This document shows positions 1 through 8,418 of a stretch of 64,000 nt of DNA, one piece after another. The stretch is from Shimia sp047124445 (GTDB lineage Bacteria; Pseudomonadota; Alphaproteobacteria; Rhodobacterales; Rhodobacteraceae): positions 1,860,001 to 1,924,000 of the forward strand of contig NZ_CP138921.1 in the NCBI RefSeq assembly GCF_047124445.1, written 5' to 3'. The number at the start of each line of letters is the position of its first letter. The stretch's first letter is position 1. Both the position numbers and the translations under genes were made by a program. The notes under the pieces were generated by a model. That model saw nothing but the letters and a program-made list of their open reading frames with translations. It searched no databases and was not told the origin of the DNA.

Positions 1-2669
1 AGATCAAAGAGAAAGCCGCCGAAAAAGGCGTTGAGGTCTCTGACGAAGCCATCAAACGCGCGGTGCTGGATTCCATCCGCGCCCTGATGATCATCCGCGC
101 CTACCGTATTCGCGGCCACCTGATCGCCGACATTGACCCACTGGGTATGCGCGACCAGACCCCGCATCCGGAGCTTGATCCAAAGTCCTACGGCTTCTCT
201 GACGCCGACATGGATCGCCCGATCTTCATCGACAAAGTGCTGGGGCTCGACATCGCCACGATGCGCCAGATCATGGACATCGTGAAGCGCACCTACTGTG
301 GCACCTTCGCGCTGCAATACATGCACATCTCCAACCCCGAAGAAGCGAGCTGGCTGAAAGAGCGCATCGAAGGCTACGACAAAGAAATCCGCTTCACCCG
401 CGAGGGCCGCAAAGCGATCCTGAACAAACTGGTCGAAGCCGAAGGCTTTGAGAAGTTCCTGCACGTGAAATACATGGGCACCAAGCGCTTTGGTCTGGAC
501 GGTGGTGAAAGCCTGATCCCGGCCATGGAGCAGGTGATCAAACGCGGCGGCAACCTCGGCTTGAAAGAGATCGTGATCGGTATGCCTCACCGTGGCCGCC
601 TGTCGGTCCTCGCCAACGTGATGGCCAAGCCCTACCGCGCGATCTTCAACGAATTCCAGGGCGGCAGCTTTAAGCCCGAAGACGTCGACGGCTCCGGCGA
701 CGTGAAATACCACCTCGGCGCCTCTTCAGACCGCGAATTTGACGGCAACGAAGTGCACCTGTCGCTGACCGCAAACCCCTCCCACCTTGAGGCGGTGAAC
801 CCGGTTGTTCTGGGCAAAGTTCGCGCCAAGCAGGACCAACTCAACGACGATGAACGCACCGCTGTGATGCCGATCCTGCTGCACGGCGATGCAGCTTTTG
901 CAGGTCAAGGCGTTGTGGCAGAGTGTTTTGCGCTGTCCGGCCTGAAGGGCCACAAGACCGGCGGCACCATGCATATCGTGGTGAACAACCAGATCGGCTT
1001 CACCACCGCACCGCACTTCTCCCGCTCCTCGCCATACCCAACCGACAACGCGCTGGTTGTGGAAGCGCCGATTTTCCACGTGAACGGCGACGACCCAGAG
1101 GCGGTTGTACACGCGGCAAAAGTGGCAACGGAATTCCGTCAGAAGTTCCAGAAAGATGTCGTCATCGACATGTTCTGTTACCGCCGTTTTGGTCACAACG
1201 AGGGCGACGAGCCCATGTTCACCAACCCGGTGATGTACAAGCGCATCAAGAAGCACAAAACCACGCTGACGCTCTACACCGAACGTCTGGTGAAAGACGG
1301 CCTCATCCCAGAGGGCGAGATCGAGGACATGAAAGCCTCCTTCCAGGCCCATCTGAACGAAGAGTTCGAGACCGGCAAAGAGTACAAGCCCAACAAGGCG
1401 GATTGGCTCGACGGCCGCTGGTCCCACCTCGACAAACGCGGCGAAGACTACGAACGCGGCCAGACCTCGATCAAGCCAGAAACCATGGCGGAGATCGGCA
1501 AGTCCCTGTCCACCGTGCCAGAAGGCTTCCCGCTGCACAAAACCGTGGGCCGTCTTCTCGACACCCGTGGCAAGATGTTCTCCTCCGGCAAAGGCTTTGA
1601 CTGGGCCACCGCAGAGGCCATGGCCTTTGGCTCTCTGTTGACCGAAGGCTACCCGGTCCGTCTGGCAGGTCAGGACGCCACCCGTGGCACCTTCTCCCAA
1701 CGTCACTCCGGCATCATCAACCAGGACACCGAAGAGCGCTACTACCCGCTCAACAACATCCGCGCCGGCCAGAGCCAGTACGAAGTCATTGACTCCGCGC
1801 TGTCTGAATACGCGGTGCTCGGCTTCGAGTACGGCTACTCGCTGGCGGAACCTAACGCGTTGACGCTCTGGGAAGCTCAGTTTGGTGACTTCGCCAACGG
1901 CGCACAGATCATGTTTGACCAATTCATCAGCTCCGGCGAAAGCAAATGGCTGCGGATGTCCGGTCTCACCGTTCTGCTGCCACATGGTTTCGAAGGCCAA
2001 GGTCCAGAGCACTCCTCTGCCCGCCTGGAACGCTTCCTGCAGATGTGTGGTGGCGACAACTGGATCGTGGCGAACTGCTCCACGCCAGCCAACTACTTCC
2101 ACATCCTGCGCCGTCAGCTACACCGCACCTTCCGGAAACCGCTGATCCTGATGACGCCAAAATCCTTGCTGCGTCACAAGCTCTGCATTTCTGAGGCGGA
2201 AGACTTCACCGATGGCTCCTCCTTCCACCGCGTACTGTGGGATGATGCTGAAAAAGGCAACTCCGACACCAAGCTGAAGAAGGACAAGGACGTCAAACGC
2301 GTCGTCATGTGCTCCGGCAAAGTCTACTTCGACTTGCTCGAAGAGCGTGACGCCCGTGGCATCGACGACATCTACTTGATGCGGATTGAGCAATACTATC
2401 CGTTCCCGGCCCACTCGCTGATCAAGGAGCTTGAACGCTTCAAAGATGCGGAAATGGTCTGGTGTCAGGAAGAGCCCAAGAACCAGGGCGCGTGGTCCTT
2501 CATCGAGCCCAACATCGAATGGGCCCTGACCCGCATCAAAGCCAAACACACCCGTCCGGTTTACGCAGGCCGCCCGGCCTCCGCCTCCCCTGCCACCGGA
2601 CTGGCAAGCCAACACAAAGCCCAACAAGCAGCGCTGGTGGATGCCGCGCTCTCCATGGAAGGAAATTGA
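1..2669 (+). CDS. sucA: 2-oxoglutarate dehydrogenase E1 component (5' partial)
   Basis: This is the thiamine-diphosphate-dependent E1 subunit, which decarboxylates 2-oxoglutarate and passes the succinyl group to SucB in the TCA cycle. The frame is open from base 3 of the window, so the true start lies upstream. About 888 residues are visible, against roughly 985 in full-length family members, so about 100 N-terminal residues are missing. Visible family motifs include HRGRLSVLANV, the GDAAFAGQGVV segment, GHNEGDEP and the transketolase-like C-terminal half (QDATRGTFSQRHS). sucB starts three bases after the stop, so the two genes are co-transcribed. The identification is secure. Confidence 0.97.
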   Translation, partial: IKEKAAEKGVEVSDEAIKRAVLDSIRALMIIRAYRIRGHLIADIDPLGMRDQTPHPELDPKSYGFSDADMDRPIFIDKVLGLDIATMRQIMDIVKRTYCGTFALQYMHISNPEEASWLKERIEGYDKEIRFTREGRKAILNKLVEAEGFEKFLHVKYMGTKRFGLDGGESLIPAMEQVIKRGGNLGLKEIVIGMPHRGRLSVLANVMAKPYRAIFNEFQGGSFKPEDVDGSGDVKYHLGASSDREFDGNEVHLSLTANPSHLEAVNPVVLGKVRAKQDQLNDDERTAVMPILLHGDAAFAGQGVVAECFALSGLKGHKTGGTMHIVVNNQIGFTTAPHFSRSSPYPTDNALVVEAPIFHVNGDDPEAVVHAAKVATEFRQKFQKDVVIDMFCYRRFGHNEGDEPMFTNPVMYKRIKKHKTTLTLYTERLVKDGLIPEGEIEDMKASFQAHLNEEFETGKEYKPNKADWLDGRWSHLDKRGEDYERGQTSIKPETMAEIGKSLSTVPEGFPLHKTVGRLLDTRGKMFSSGKGFDWATAEAMAFGSLLTEGYPVRLAGQDATRGTFSQRHSGIINQDTEERYYPLNNIRAGQSQYEVIDSALSEYAVLGFEYGYSLAEPNALTLWEAQFGDFANGAQIMFDQFISSGESKWLRMSGLTVLLPHGFEGQGPEHSSARLERFLQMCGGDNWIVANCSTPANYFHILRRQLHRTFRKPLILMTPKSLLRHKLCISEAEDFTDGSSFHRVLWDDAEKGNSDTKLKKDKDVKRVVMCSGKVYFDLLEERDARGIDDIYLMRIEQYYPFPAHSLIKELERFKDAEMVWCQEEPKNQGAWSFIEPNIEWALTRIKAKHTRPVYAGRPASASPATGLASQHKAQQAALVDAALSMEGN

Positions 2670-2672
2670 TCC

Positions 2673-4160
2673 ATGACCGAAGTTCGAGTCCCTACCCTTG
2701 GCGAATCCGTCACCGAAGCCACCGTTGCCACCTGGTTCAAAAAGCCGGGTGATGCGGTAGCCGTTGACGAAATGCTCTGCGAGCTGGAAACCGACAAGGT
2801 GACCGTCGAAGTCCCGGCCCCGGCTGCGGGCGTTCTGGGTGAGATCGTCGCTGCCGAGGGCGACACCGTGGGTGTTGACGCCCTGCTGGCGATGATCACC
2901 GCGGGCGAAGGCGCCGCACCAGCGCCAGCCGCAGCACCAGCCGCCGCAGCCCCTGCTGCCGGTGGTGGCGACGCGGTGGACGTGATGGTCCCAACCCTGG
3001 GCGAGTCTGTAACCGAAGCCACTGTGTCCACATGGTTCAAAGCCGTGGGTGACACTGTTGCGCAGGACGAAATGCTCTGCGAGCTGGAAACCGACAAGGT
3101 CTCCGTTGAGGTGCCTGCGCCTGCCGCCGGTGTGCTCTCCGAAATCCTCGCACCAGAAGGCACCACTGTGGACGCAAGCGCCAAACTGGCCGTGATCGGT
3201 GGCGCGTCTGCCTCTGCAGCCGCAGCCCCTGCTGCCGCTCCAGCTGCCGCAGCCGCGCCTGCCGGGTCCGCTGATGTCGAAAACGCCCCTTCCGCCAACA
3301 AGCTGATGGCGGAAAAAGGCATCGACGCCGCTTCCGTGACCGGCACCGGCCGCGACGGGCGCATCATGAAAGAAGACGTGCTGAAAGCCGCGCTGGCCCC
3401 GGCCGCCGCAGCCCCGGCCCCAGCCGCCGCGCCACGTGCACCGGTTGCTGCTGACGACGCGGCCCGTGAAGAGCGCGTGAAGATGACCAAGATGCGTCAA
3501 ACCATCGCCCGTCGTCTGAAAGACAGCCAGAACACCGCAGCCATGCTGACCACCTACAACGAGGTCGACATGACCGAGGTGATGGCACTGCGCAGCCAGT
3601 ACAAAGACCAGTTCGAGAAGAAGCACGGCGTGCGTCTCGGCTTCATGTCCTTCTTCACCAAAGCCTGTGTGCACGCGCTGAAAGAAGTGCCTGAGGTGAA
3701 CGCAGAAATCGACGGCACCGACATCGTGTACAAAAACTACGTACACATGGGTGTGGCCGCCGGCACCCCGCAGGGTCTGGTTGTGCCCGTGATCCGCGAC
3801 GCGGACGCCATGTCCTTTGCCGACATCGAGAAAGCGATCTCCGAGAAAGGCAAGCGCGCCCGTGACGGCAAGCTCTCCATGGCGGAAATGCAGGGTGGCA
3901 CCTTCACCATCTCCAACGGTGGTGTCTATGGCTCCCTGATGTCCTCCCCGATCCTGAACCCACCGCAGTCCGGTATCCTCGGCATGCACAAAATTCAGGA
4001 CCGTCCAATGGCGATCAACGGTCAGGTTGTGATCCGTCCGATGATGTATCTGGCCCTGTCCTACGATCACCGCATCGTGGACGGCAAAGGTGCTGTGACC
4101 TTCCTTGTACGCGTGAAAGAAGCGCTGGAAGACCCACGCCGCCTGCTGATGGATCTCTGA
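2673..4160 (+). CDS. sucB: 2-oxoglutarate dehydrogenase E2, dihydrolipoyl succinyltransferase with two lipoyl domains
   Basis: This is the E2 core of the 2-oxoglutarate dehydrogenase complex, which transfers succinyl from the lipoyl arm to CoA. The 495 residues hold two lipoyl domains (about 1-76 and 101-176) with ETDKV motifs and lipoylated lysines expected at K42 and K142. Ala/Pro-rich linkers separate these from an E3-binding domain (about 203-240) and the catalytic domain, which ends with the active-site motif YDHRIVDGKGAV. E. coli SucB has a single lipoyl domain; the second copy here lies exactly 100 residues after the first. The gene sits three bases after sucA, and a strong inverted repeat follows it. 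Confidence 0.97.
   Translation: MTEVRVPTLGESVTEATVATWFKKPGDAVAVDEMLCELETDKVTVEVPAPAAGVLGEIVAAEGDTVGVDALLAMITAGEGAAPAPAAAPAAAAPAAGGGDAVDVMVPTLGESVTEATVSTWFKAVGDTVAQDEMLCELETDKVSVEVPAPAAGVLSEILAPEGTTVDASAKLAVIGGASASAAAAPAAAPAAAAAPAGSADVENAPSANKLMAEKGIDAASVTGTGRDGRIMKEDVLKAALAPAAAAPAPAAAPRAPVAADDAAREERVKMTKMRQTIARRLKDSQNTAAMLTTYNEVDMTEVMALRSQYKDQFEKKHGVRLGFMSFFTKACVHALKEVPEVNAEIDGTDIVYKNYVHMGVAAGTPQGLVVPVIRDADAMSFADIEKAISEKGKRARDGKLSMAEMQGGTFTISNGGVYGSLMSSPILNPPQSGILGMHKIQDRPMAINGQVVIRPMMYLALSYDHRIVDGKGAVTFLVRVKEALEDPRRLLMDL
2766..3100 (+). repeat. 35-base direct repeat inside sucB (two lipoyl domains)
   Basis: Bases 2766-2800 and 3066-3100 are identical over 35 bases and lie exactly 300 bases apart. 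They encode DEMLCELETDKV in the first and second lipoyl domains. Flanking DNA has diverged at synonymous and non-synonymous sites. The identical stretch therefore reflects either strong constraint on the lipoylation loop or recent gene conversion between the two domains. Confidence 0.9.
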
Positions 4161-4185
4161 TCTGATGGCCGACCTTCCTCACAGA

Positions 4186-4248
4186 GGGCAGCGCACGACC
4201 CTGGGTGGGCGTGAAGCGCCCTCCCGTGGGGAGGGTCGTGCGCTGCCC
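4186..4248. repeat. Perfect 17-base inverted repeat downstream of sucB
   Basis: GGGCAGCGCACGACCCT (4186-4202) is repeated in perfect inverted form at 4232-4248, with a 29-base centre. The centre can itself fold (4207-4211 with 4217-4221, and 4203-4205 with 4223-4225). It lies 26 bases after the sucB stop and before the small gene at 4280. There is no T tract, so this is not a classic intrinsic terminator. It may be an mRNA 3'-end stabiliser that raises sucAB message over the downstream genes, or a mobile palindromic element. Confidence 0.8.
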
Positions 4249-4279
4249 GTGCCTCACATGGCACGAGCGGAGGTGTGCT

Positions 4280-4507
4280 TTGAATCGCTGGGGTAAGTGT
4301 TCAAATAAAGAGAAGACTCTTCGCAGCCTAGTTTTCGGTACCTCGGCAATTCTTTTGTGCCTTGTCTGGCATCACGACATTTTGGCATGGCCAAAGGGAA
4401 GAGGGGCAGTTTTTCTTTTTCTTTGCTACGTCGGCTTTCCTCTTCAAACCATATTCTACGCGTTTCTATGGCGGGCTGACGTTCCGAAACAGGCTGAGAA
4501 AAAATGA
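4280..4507 (+). CDS. Small two-segment membrane protein, unknown
   Basis: A 75-residue protein starting at TTG 4280, chosen because GGAGG (4269-4273) lies six bases upstream. The longer frame back to 4205 would run through the inverted repeat. It has two hydrophobic segments, around LVFGTSAILLCLVW and AVFLFLCYVGFPLQTIFYAFLW, a short polar connector and a basic C-terminus (VPKQAEKK). I do not recognise the family. It lies between sucB and lpd on the same strand, and its base composition is more AT-rich than its neighbours. It could be a small inner-membrane protein read from the suc transcript. Its function is unknown. Confidence 0.55.
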   Translation: MNRWGKCSNKEKTLRSLVFGTSAILLCLVWHHDILAWPKGRGAVFLFLCYVGFPLQTIFYAFLWRADVPKQAEKK

Positions 4508-4602
4508 AAGCTTCTTCTTACCTCAAATATCCCGGGGTAGAGGCATCGCAGATGCCTCAGGGGCAGCGCCCCTTCCCACACTCAGCCCCCCATTTCCCCA
4601 CC

Positions 4603-4646
4603 TCCGCGATACAGACGCAATACCGACGCTATGCAGACGTGCAAAA
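4603..4646 (+). repeat. Dispersed 11-base-period intergenic repeat, copy 1
   Basis: Four consecutive 11-base units (TCCGCGATACA, GACGCAATACC, GACGCTATGCA, GACGTGCAAAA) end in GACGTG followed by an A-rich run. The same architecture occurs at 24523-24566 and, inverted, at 37230-37273. This copy is the most diverged, with about 30 of 44 bases matching copy 3. The stretch 4508-4740 holds no gene that I can support apart from this element and the ribosome-binding site of the next gene. Confidence 0.7.
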
Positions 4647-4740
4647 ATCGCCCAAACTGCCCCTATTGGAGAGACGCGCATTTCCCCTGCCCGCCGCTGG
4701 CCCCGCGCCGTGCGAGATGCAGGACATAGGAGGATAGACC

Positions 4741-5010
4741 ATGCCCACCCATGTGCTCTGGCAAGCTGATGTTGCCGATTTTTCCGCCTGGCTCACCGTC
4801 TTCCAACAAGACGCCGCCAACCGCAAAGCCGCCGGGATTGTGGACCTCAACGTCTGGTCCGATCCCGACCGCGAAAATCACGCCATCGCGCTGTTTGCCA
4901 TCGTAGACAAAGACAAGGCCCGCGCCTTTTTTGACAGCGAGGAACTCGCCATGCACATGGAGCGCGACGGCATCACCAACGTCACCGTTAAACTGTTGAA
5001 ACCCGAATAA
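4741..5010 (+). CDS. Small conserved hypothetical protein (possible ferredoxin-like alpha/beta barrel)
   Basis: An 89-residue protein with a strong ribosome-binding site (AGGAGGA, 4729-4735). The sequence alternates predicted strands and helices: THVLWQADVADFSAWLTVF, then VDLNVWSDPD, then HAIALFAIVDKDKARAFF, ending TVKLLKPE. This is the general pattern of small dimeric alpha/beta-barrel proteins such as ABM or DUF3764-like families. The assignment is a guess from the pattern. It has no signal peptide or cysteines. It sits 87 bases before lpd and may be co-transcribed with the suc genes. Confidence 0.75.
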   Translation: MPTHVLWQADVADFSAWLTVFQQDAANRKAAGIVDLNVWSDPDRENHAIALFAIVDKDKARAFFDSEELAMHMERDGITNVTVKLLKPE

Positions 5011-5097
5011 AGACCAACCATATCAAGTTCTTCATTGTGAGAGCTTTCCCACAAGACGGGGCATAATGCCCCTGCAATAGACCAAGGAAACACACCT

Positions 5098-6492
5098 ATG
5101 GCTCAATATGACGTCATCATCATCGGCGCAGGCCCTGGCGGCTACGTCTCTGCAATCCGCTGCGCACAGCTGGGTCTGAAAACCGCCATCGTGGAAGGCC
5201 GCGAAACGCTGGGCGGCACCTGCCTGAACGTGGGCTGTATCCCTTCCAAGGCGCTGCTGCACGCAACCCACATGCTGCATGAAGCCGAGCACAACTTCGC
5301 CGACATGGGCCTGAAGGGCAAAAGCCCATCGGTCGATTGGGACCAGATGAAGGCGTACAAGACTGATGTTGTTGGACAAAACACCGGCGGCATCGAGTTC
5401 TTGATGAAGAAGAACAAGATCGATTGGCTCAAAGGTTGGGCCTCTATTCCAGCCGCCGGTCAGGTCAAAGTTGGCGACGATGTGCATGAAGCCAAGAACA
5501 TTGTGATCGCGTCCGGTTCCGTGCCGTCTTCCCTGCCAGGTGTTGAAGTCGACAACGACAAAGGCATCGTGGTCGACAGCACCGGCGCACTGGACCTGCC
5601 AAAGGTTCCAAAGAAGATGACCGTGATTGGCGCGGGCGTGATCGGCCTGGAACTTGGCTCTGTGTATGCCCGTCTCGGCGCGGAAGTGACCGTGGTGGAA
5701 TACATGGACGCGGTCTGCCCCGGCATGGACGCGGACGTACAGCGCACCTTCAAGCGTATCCTTGAAAAACAAGGCCTCAAGTTCATCATGGGCGCGGCTG
5801 TGCAGGGCGTGGACGCCACCAAAACCAAAGCCAAAGTGCGCTATCAGCCTAAGAAAGGCGGCGACGAAGAGGTTGTGGACGCAGATGTGGTGCTGGTTGC
5901 CACCGGCCGTAAACCCTTCGCCGAAGGCCTGGGTCTGGACGCGCTTGGCGTAAAAATGACCGAACGCGGCCAGATCGCCGTGGACGGCAAATGGGCCACC
6001 AACGTGCCGGGCATCTACGCCATCGGCGATGTGATCGAAGGTCCAATGCTGGCCCACAAAGCCGAAGACGAAGGCATGGCGGTTGCCGAGGTTCTGGCCG
6101 GTAAACATGGCCACGTGAACTACGGTGTGATCCCGGGCGTGGTCTACACCACCCCAGAAGTGGCCACCGTCGGTGCCACAGAAGCCGCGTTGAAAGCCGA
6201 AGGTCGCAAGATCAAGGTTGGCAAATTCATGTTTATGGGCAACGCCCGCGCCAAAGCGGTGCATCAAGGCGAAGGCTTTGTGAAAATCATCGTCGACAAA
6301 GAGACCGACCGCGTGCTCGGCGCCGCGATCATCGGCCCGGCGGCTGGCGACATGATCCACGAGCTCTGCGTCGCAATGGAGTTTGGCGCCTCAGCTCAGG
6401 ACATCGCCCTGACCTGCCACGCACACCCGACCTACTCCGAAGCGGTCCGCGAAGCCGCGCTCGCTTGCGGCGACGGCGCAATCCACAGCTAA
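5098..6492 (+). CDS. lpd: Dihydrolipoyl dehydrogenase (E3)
   Basis: This FAD flavoprotein reoxidises dihydrolipoyl groups of E2 with NAD+. The 464 residues begin with the FAD dinucleotide motif IIGAGPGGYVSAIRCAQLG. The redox-active disulfide follows in GGTCLNVGCIPSKALL (about 39-54). A second GxGxxG, for NAD, lies near residue 180 (VIGAGVIGLELGS), an ATGRKP segment follows, and the C-terminal active-site HAHPTYSEA is present. AAGGA upstream supports the ATG. It is the third enzyme gene of the sucA-sucB-lpd locus and presumably serves the 2-oxoglutarate dehydrogenase complex. Confidence 0.97.
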   Translation: MAQYDVIIIGAGPGGYVSAIRCAQLGLKTAIVEGRETLGGTCLNVGCIPSKALLHATHMLHEAEHNFADMGLKGKSPSVDWDQMKAYKTDVVGQNTGGIEFLMKKNKIDWLKGWASIPAAGQVKVGDDVHEAKNIVIASGSVPSSLPGVEVDNDKGIVVDSTGALDLPKVPKKMTVIGAGVIGLELGSVYARLGAEVTVVEYMDAVCPGMDADVQRTFKRILEKQGLKFIMGAAVQGVDATKTKAKVRYQPKKGGDEEVVDADVVLVATGRKPFAEGLGLDALGVKMTERGQIAVDGKWATNVPGIYAIGDVIEGPMLAHKAEDEGMAVAEVLAGKHGHVNYGVIPGVVYTTPEVATVGATEAALKAEGRKIKVGKFMFMGNARAKAVHQGEGFVKIIVDKETDRVLGAAIIGPAAGDMIHELCVAMEFGASAQDIALTCHAHPTYSEAVREAALACGDGAIHS

Positions 6493-6512
6493 GTTGTTTA
6501 TCTAGAACAACA

Positions 6513-6536
6513 AAGGGCGTCTCTTGGGGCGCCCTT
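6513..6536 (+). terminator. Terminator-like hairpin after lpd
   Basis: AAGGGCG (6513-6519) pairs with CGCCCTT (6530-6536) across a ten-base loop, 21 bases after the lpd stop. Only a short AAGTT follows, so termination may be weak. The same stem sequence, with a real T run, is used after phaA. Confidence 0.65.
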
Positions 6537-6556
6537 AAGTTATGGAGGGCGCCGCA

Positions 6557-7084
6557 TTGGTGGATCGTGAGAAGCTTTTGGGCGTCGTCTTGGGCGGGTT
6601 CGTGGCTGGACTCTTAACTTCGGCGGTAGCGCTGACACCCAAATCGAGGGCTGTGCAGATTGCCGAGTTCTTTGAAGACATCTGCATTCCAAATCACTAC
6701 GGGCAACTAACCGAGTCGCCAGCGTCTTGGGGTTTTGAAACAGTAAAAGACACGGATGGCTCCCCCCTGTGGGTGCATCCCAAAACAGCCACTTTTCTCA
6801 AATTCGAACCGCGTAAATGTGGGCTAGAAACCCTCGCCCCTTACGCGCTCAGCGAAATCCAAGCACGCGAGTTACTGCGCCTATTAGAAGCGATCGTAAA
6901 ACGACGGTTCCCGGAACTCTCGTACGATCCAAATGCTCAGATGGGATCTGTGCACAAGGGGTGGTCGAAGGGTCCGCCTGCGCATCCAAGCCGCTGGGGA
7001 GTCTTCTTTTTCGCCTATCCGGATTGGCTAGAAAGCGCCGGTAGCACTTTGTTTATCGTCGCACCAAAAGGTGAAGCTCTATGA
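6557..7084 (+). CDS. Hypothetical protein with N-terminal membrane anchor
   Basis: I place the start at TTG 6557 because GGAGGG (6544-6549) lies seven bases before it; the ATG at 6542 has no ribosome-binding site and GTG 6560 is a further option. The product is about 175 residues. A hydrophobic N-terminal segment (LLGVVLGGFVAGLLTSAVAL) is followed by a soluble region with two cysteines (DICIPNHYG, RKCGLETL). I do not recognise a family. It is a single-gene unit, it is less GC-rich than the flanking genes, and it ends two bases before the convergent PPOX gene. It may be an accessory acquisition. Confidence 0.6.
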   Translation: MVDREKLLGVVLGGFVAGLLTSAVALTPKSRAVQIAEFFEDICIPNHYGQLTESPASWGFETVKDTDGSPLWVHPKTATFLKFEPRKCGLETLAPYALSEIQARELLRLLEAIVKRRFPELSYDPNAQMGSVHKGWSKGPPAHPSRWGVFFFAYPDWLESAGSTLFIVAPKGEAL

Positions 7085-7085
7085 T

Positions 7086-7691
7086 TCACCACATGGTCTT
7101 CGCCGCCCGCGCGGCCCAGCCCGCGTCATAAGGCGCGCCGCCTTCGGCCCCATCGGTCTGCTCGGCCAATATCTGCCCCACGGTGGGCAGGTCAGCACTC
7201 TCGTCCTCAGACGCCCACAGCCCGGCCCGCATCACCGCCCGCGCACATTGCGTGTAGATCTCGCCAATCTTGATCACAATCACGGCGCGCGGATGCTTGC
7301 CTTGCACCTCAAAACTCTCGCACAGCGCGGCGTCAGTAGTCACCTTGGCAACCCCATTGACCCGCACCACGTTGTTGGAGCCCGGCACCATGAACATCAG
7401 CGATATGCGCCCGTCCGCTACGATGTTCCGTAACGTGTCGATCCGGTTGTTCCCGCGCCAGTCCGGCATTGCCAGCGTGTGTTCATCCAGTTCGCGCACC
7501 ACAGGGCCATCGTCCCCGCGCGGGCTGCCGTCGGTGCCTTCCGGCCCCACAGTGGACAGCACACAAAAACGCGACGCCATAATCCACTTGCGATAGAGCG
7601 GCGTCATCTTCTGCGCCACTTTACTGACCGACGCCGAGGCCGGTTTGCCATAAAGTGCCTCTAACTCCGCAAGATCACTGACGTACTGCAT
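7086..7691 (-). CDS. Pyridoxamine 5'-phosphate oxidase-family (FMN-binding split barrel) protein
   Basis: A 201-residue protein of the PPOX-like flavin reductase or oxidase type. Visible features are the split-barrel opening (FCVLSTVGPEGTDGSPRGDD), RGNNRIDTLRNIVADGRISLMFMVPG and VRVNGVAKVTTD. These resemble the MSMEG_1061-type subgroup of FMN-dependent PPOX proteins. I chose ATG 7691 over an upstream TTG (7700). It overlaps the end of plsC by 17 bases and is the last gene of the ftsE-ftsX-plsC unit. The substrate is unknown; true PdxH is not implied. Confidence 0.85.
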   Translation of the reverse strand: MQYVSDLAELEALYGKPASASVSKVAQKMTPLYRKWIMASRFCVLSTVGPEGTDGSPRGDDGPVVRELDEHTLAMPDWRGNNRIDTLRNIVADGRISLMFMVPGSNNVVRVNGVAKVTTDAALCESFEVQGKHPRAVIVIKIGEIYTQCARAVMRAGLWASEDESADLPTVGQILAEQTDGAEGGAPYDAGWAARAAKTMW

Positions 7692-8418
7692 CCGGATCAA
7701 ACCCCGCTTCCACCATCAACGCATTGGAGCTGGTTTCAATTACGTCTTCCAACCGCTCCATAAACTCTTTCTGATCTGCACCCTGCTCAATAGGATCCAG
7801 AAACTCGACCACAGCCAGGCCCGGCTTGCGCAGCATCGTGCCCTTGGGCCAGAACATACCGGCATTGGTCGCCACTGGCACGGCCGTCTGGCCTGTCTCT
7901 TTATACAGCACATAGGGGCCAACCTTATACGGGACGTGCTCGCCCACTGGCACCCGTGTGCCCTGCGGATAGATAACAAGCTGCCCCGGCGGCACCCGGC
8001 CACTGTCCACATCCGCCAGCATCGCCTTGATCGCCGCACCGCGCTTGCCACGGCGCACCGGCACACAGCCCAAGCGCCACGCGTACACCCCGATGATCGG
8101 TGTGAAGAGCAGCTCATATTTCATGATGAACCGCGGCTGTGGCACCGCCTTGAAGATCATCATGATGTCAAGAAACGACTGGTGCTTCGCTGGCACCAAA
8201 ACGGCCCCGCTCGGCACCGCGCCGCGCACCTCGGACCGAATGCCGACAAGCCAGCGCGCCGACCAGATCGCCCAGGTGGCGTAGGTGTTGCACGCCGCCA
8301 TGGCCCCTTTAGAGGACAACAGCGCCCAGGGGAAAAACACAATCCCCATCGCCAGCATCACAATCGCATTCTGAACCACATAGATGATCGACATCACCCA
8401 TTGAAACGCCAAGCGCAT
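7675..8418 (-). CDS. plsC: 1-acyl-sn-glycerol-3-phosphate acyltransferase
   Basis: This enzyme acylates lysophosphatidate at position 2 in phospholipid synthesis at the inner membrane. The 247-residue product starts at ATG 8418, which overlaps the ftsX stop by one base; a much longer upstream frame is a shadow. It has an N-terminal hydrophobic region (QWVMSIIYVVQNAIVMLAMG), the catalytic HX4D motif HQSFLD, an acceptor-binding segment around VRRGKRG, and the YPQGTR motif. Its place directly behind ftsEX suggests co-transcription of envelope-growth functions. Confidence 0.93.
   Translation of the reverse strand: MRLAFQWVMSIIYVVQNAIVMLAMGIVFFPWALLSSKGAMAACNTYATWAIWSARWLVGIRSEVRGAVPSGAVLVPAKHQSFLDIMMIFKAVPQPRFIMKYELLFTPIIGVYAWRLGCVPVRRGKRGAAIKAMLADVDSGRVPPGQLVIYPQGTRVPVGEHVPYKVGPYVLYKETGQTAVPVATNAGMFWPKGTMLRKPGLAVVEFLDPIEQGADQKEFMERLEDVIETSSNALMVEAGFDPDAVRQ

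Noticed and set aside
726..2102. A 458-codon minus-strand open frame inside sucA
   Set aside because: It lies wholly antisense to sucA. Its protein is rich in V, G, H and F with no family motif, the usual product of GC-rich antisense frames.
2118..4070. A 650-codon minus-strand open frame across sucA and sucB
   Set aside because: It is antisense to two certain genes. The Gly/His-rich repeats mirror the Ala/Pro linkers of SucB.
2673..4160. Possible artefactual duplication within sucB from assembly
   Set aside because: The two lipoyl domains differ at many positions outside the 35-base block, so they are genuine separate domains.
4504..4737. A 77-codon plus-strand frame between the two small genes after sucB
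   Set aside because: It runs through the dispersed repeat, is Pro-rich without pattern and has no ribosome-binding site.
5032..6360. A 442-codon minus-strand frame opposite lpd
   Set aside because: It is antisense to lpd. The His/Phe-rich composition is a strand artefact.
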